Shown here piece after piece: positions 45,548 to 45,605 of a stretch of DNA of 45,605 nucleotides. The notes beneath the pieces were generated by a model, which had not been told where the DNA came from, did no database searches, and saw only the letters and a list, made by a program, of their open reading frames with translations. This DNA is from Enterobacter sp. (lineage in GTDB: Bacteria; Pseudomonadota; Gammaproteobacteria; Enterobacterales; Enterobacteriaceae). The DNA is taken from contig JALCNW010000031.1 of NCBI GenBank assembly GCA_022649305.1, positions 1 to 45,605 on the forward strand. Reading direction: 5' to 3'. A program made the translations under genes and the position numbers. The number at the start of each line of letters is the position of its first letter. Positions within the stretch are counted from its first letter, which is position 1.

Positions 45548-45605
45548 CGCTATTGTTAAGCGCGTCGTAATCGTACTAGAGTAACGTCACATTGCCGGAG
45601 AAACG

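Noticed and set aside
1..45605. CRISPR arrays, tRNA or rRNA genes, complete insertion sequences, prophage genes
   Set aside because: No regularly spaced direct repeats, cloverleaf-type sequences, rRNA blocks, transposase or phage structural genes were seen on either strand.

Overview
The window is chromosomal DNA from a member of the Enterobacteriaceae, most likely in or near Enterobacter, Lelliottia or Leclercia. The backbone genes are very close to Escherichia coli and mostly keep its order: yegS, fbaB, yegTUV, yegW, thiMD, rcnB, mrp, metG, yehS, btsSR, mlrA, yohO, osmF-yehYXW, bglX, dld. Accessory blocks break this order. The genus call is an inference from gene content. No tRNA, rRNA, CRISPR array or complete insertion sequence was seen.

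Layout. (1) 2-262: 3' end of yegS. (2) About 300-2380: an AT-rich island with an unknown 235-aa protein, a small two-helix membrane protein, an Hcp-family type VI secretion protein and a scrap resembling a PAAR spike gene; a perfect CRP-type palindrome lies in front. (3) 2379-8739, minus strand: a mandelate-racemase-type enzyme followed by a five-gene Dpp/Opp-type ABC importer, standing where E. coli K-12 carries the gat genes. (4) 9034-15906: fbaB, yegTUV, the GntR regulator yegW, and thiMD with a TPP riboswitch. (5) 16460-20815: a 40-aa membrane peptide with a His-rich lipoprotein, a dat-ddc operon for 1,3-diaminopropane, and a lone ScsD-like membrane thioredoxin. (6) 20959-25542: a wza-wzb-wzc export and tyrosine-kinase unit without glycosyltransferases, then rcnB without rcnRA. 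(7) 25627-36755: mrp and metG (divergent), yehS, the pyruvate-sensing BtsS/BtsR pair, mlrA, yohO and the osmF-yehYXW importer. (8) 36837-40971: a GH28 enzyme with two sugar-type transporters, probably for pectin-derived oligomers, behind another perfect CRP palindrome. (9) 41294-45547: divergent bglX and dld.

How the genes work together. Many units are tightly coupled by 1-8 bp stop/start overlaps (the ABC importer, yegTUV, thiMD, wza-wzb, the GH28 operon, osmF-yehYXW). Three accessory units (the Hcp island, the racemase/ABC operon, the GH28 operon) carry good CRP-type palindromes upstream, which suggests that the accessory catabolic and secretion functions answer to carbon status. Sigma-S-like -10 elements precede osmF and probably mlrA, in line with known stress control of these genes.

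The least understood parts are the Hcp island, the racemase/ABC operon of unknown substrate, and the His-rich lipoprotein pair.
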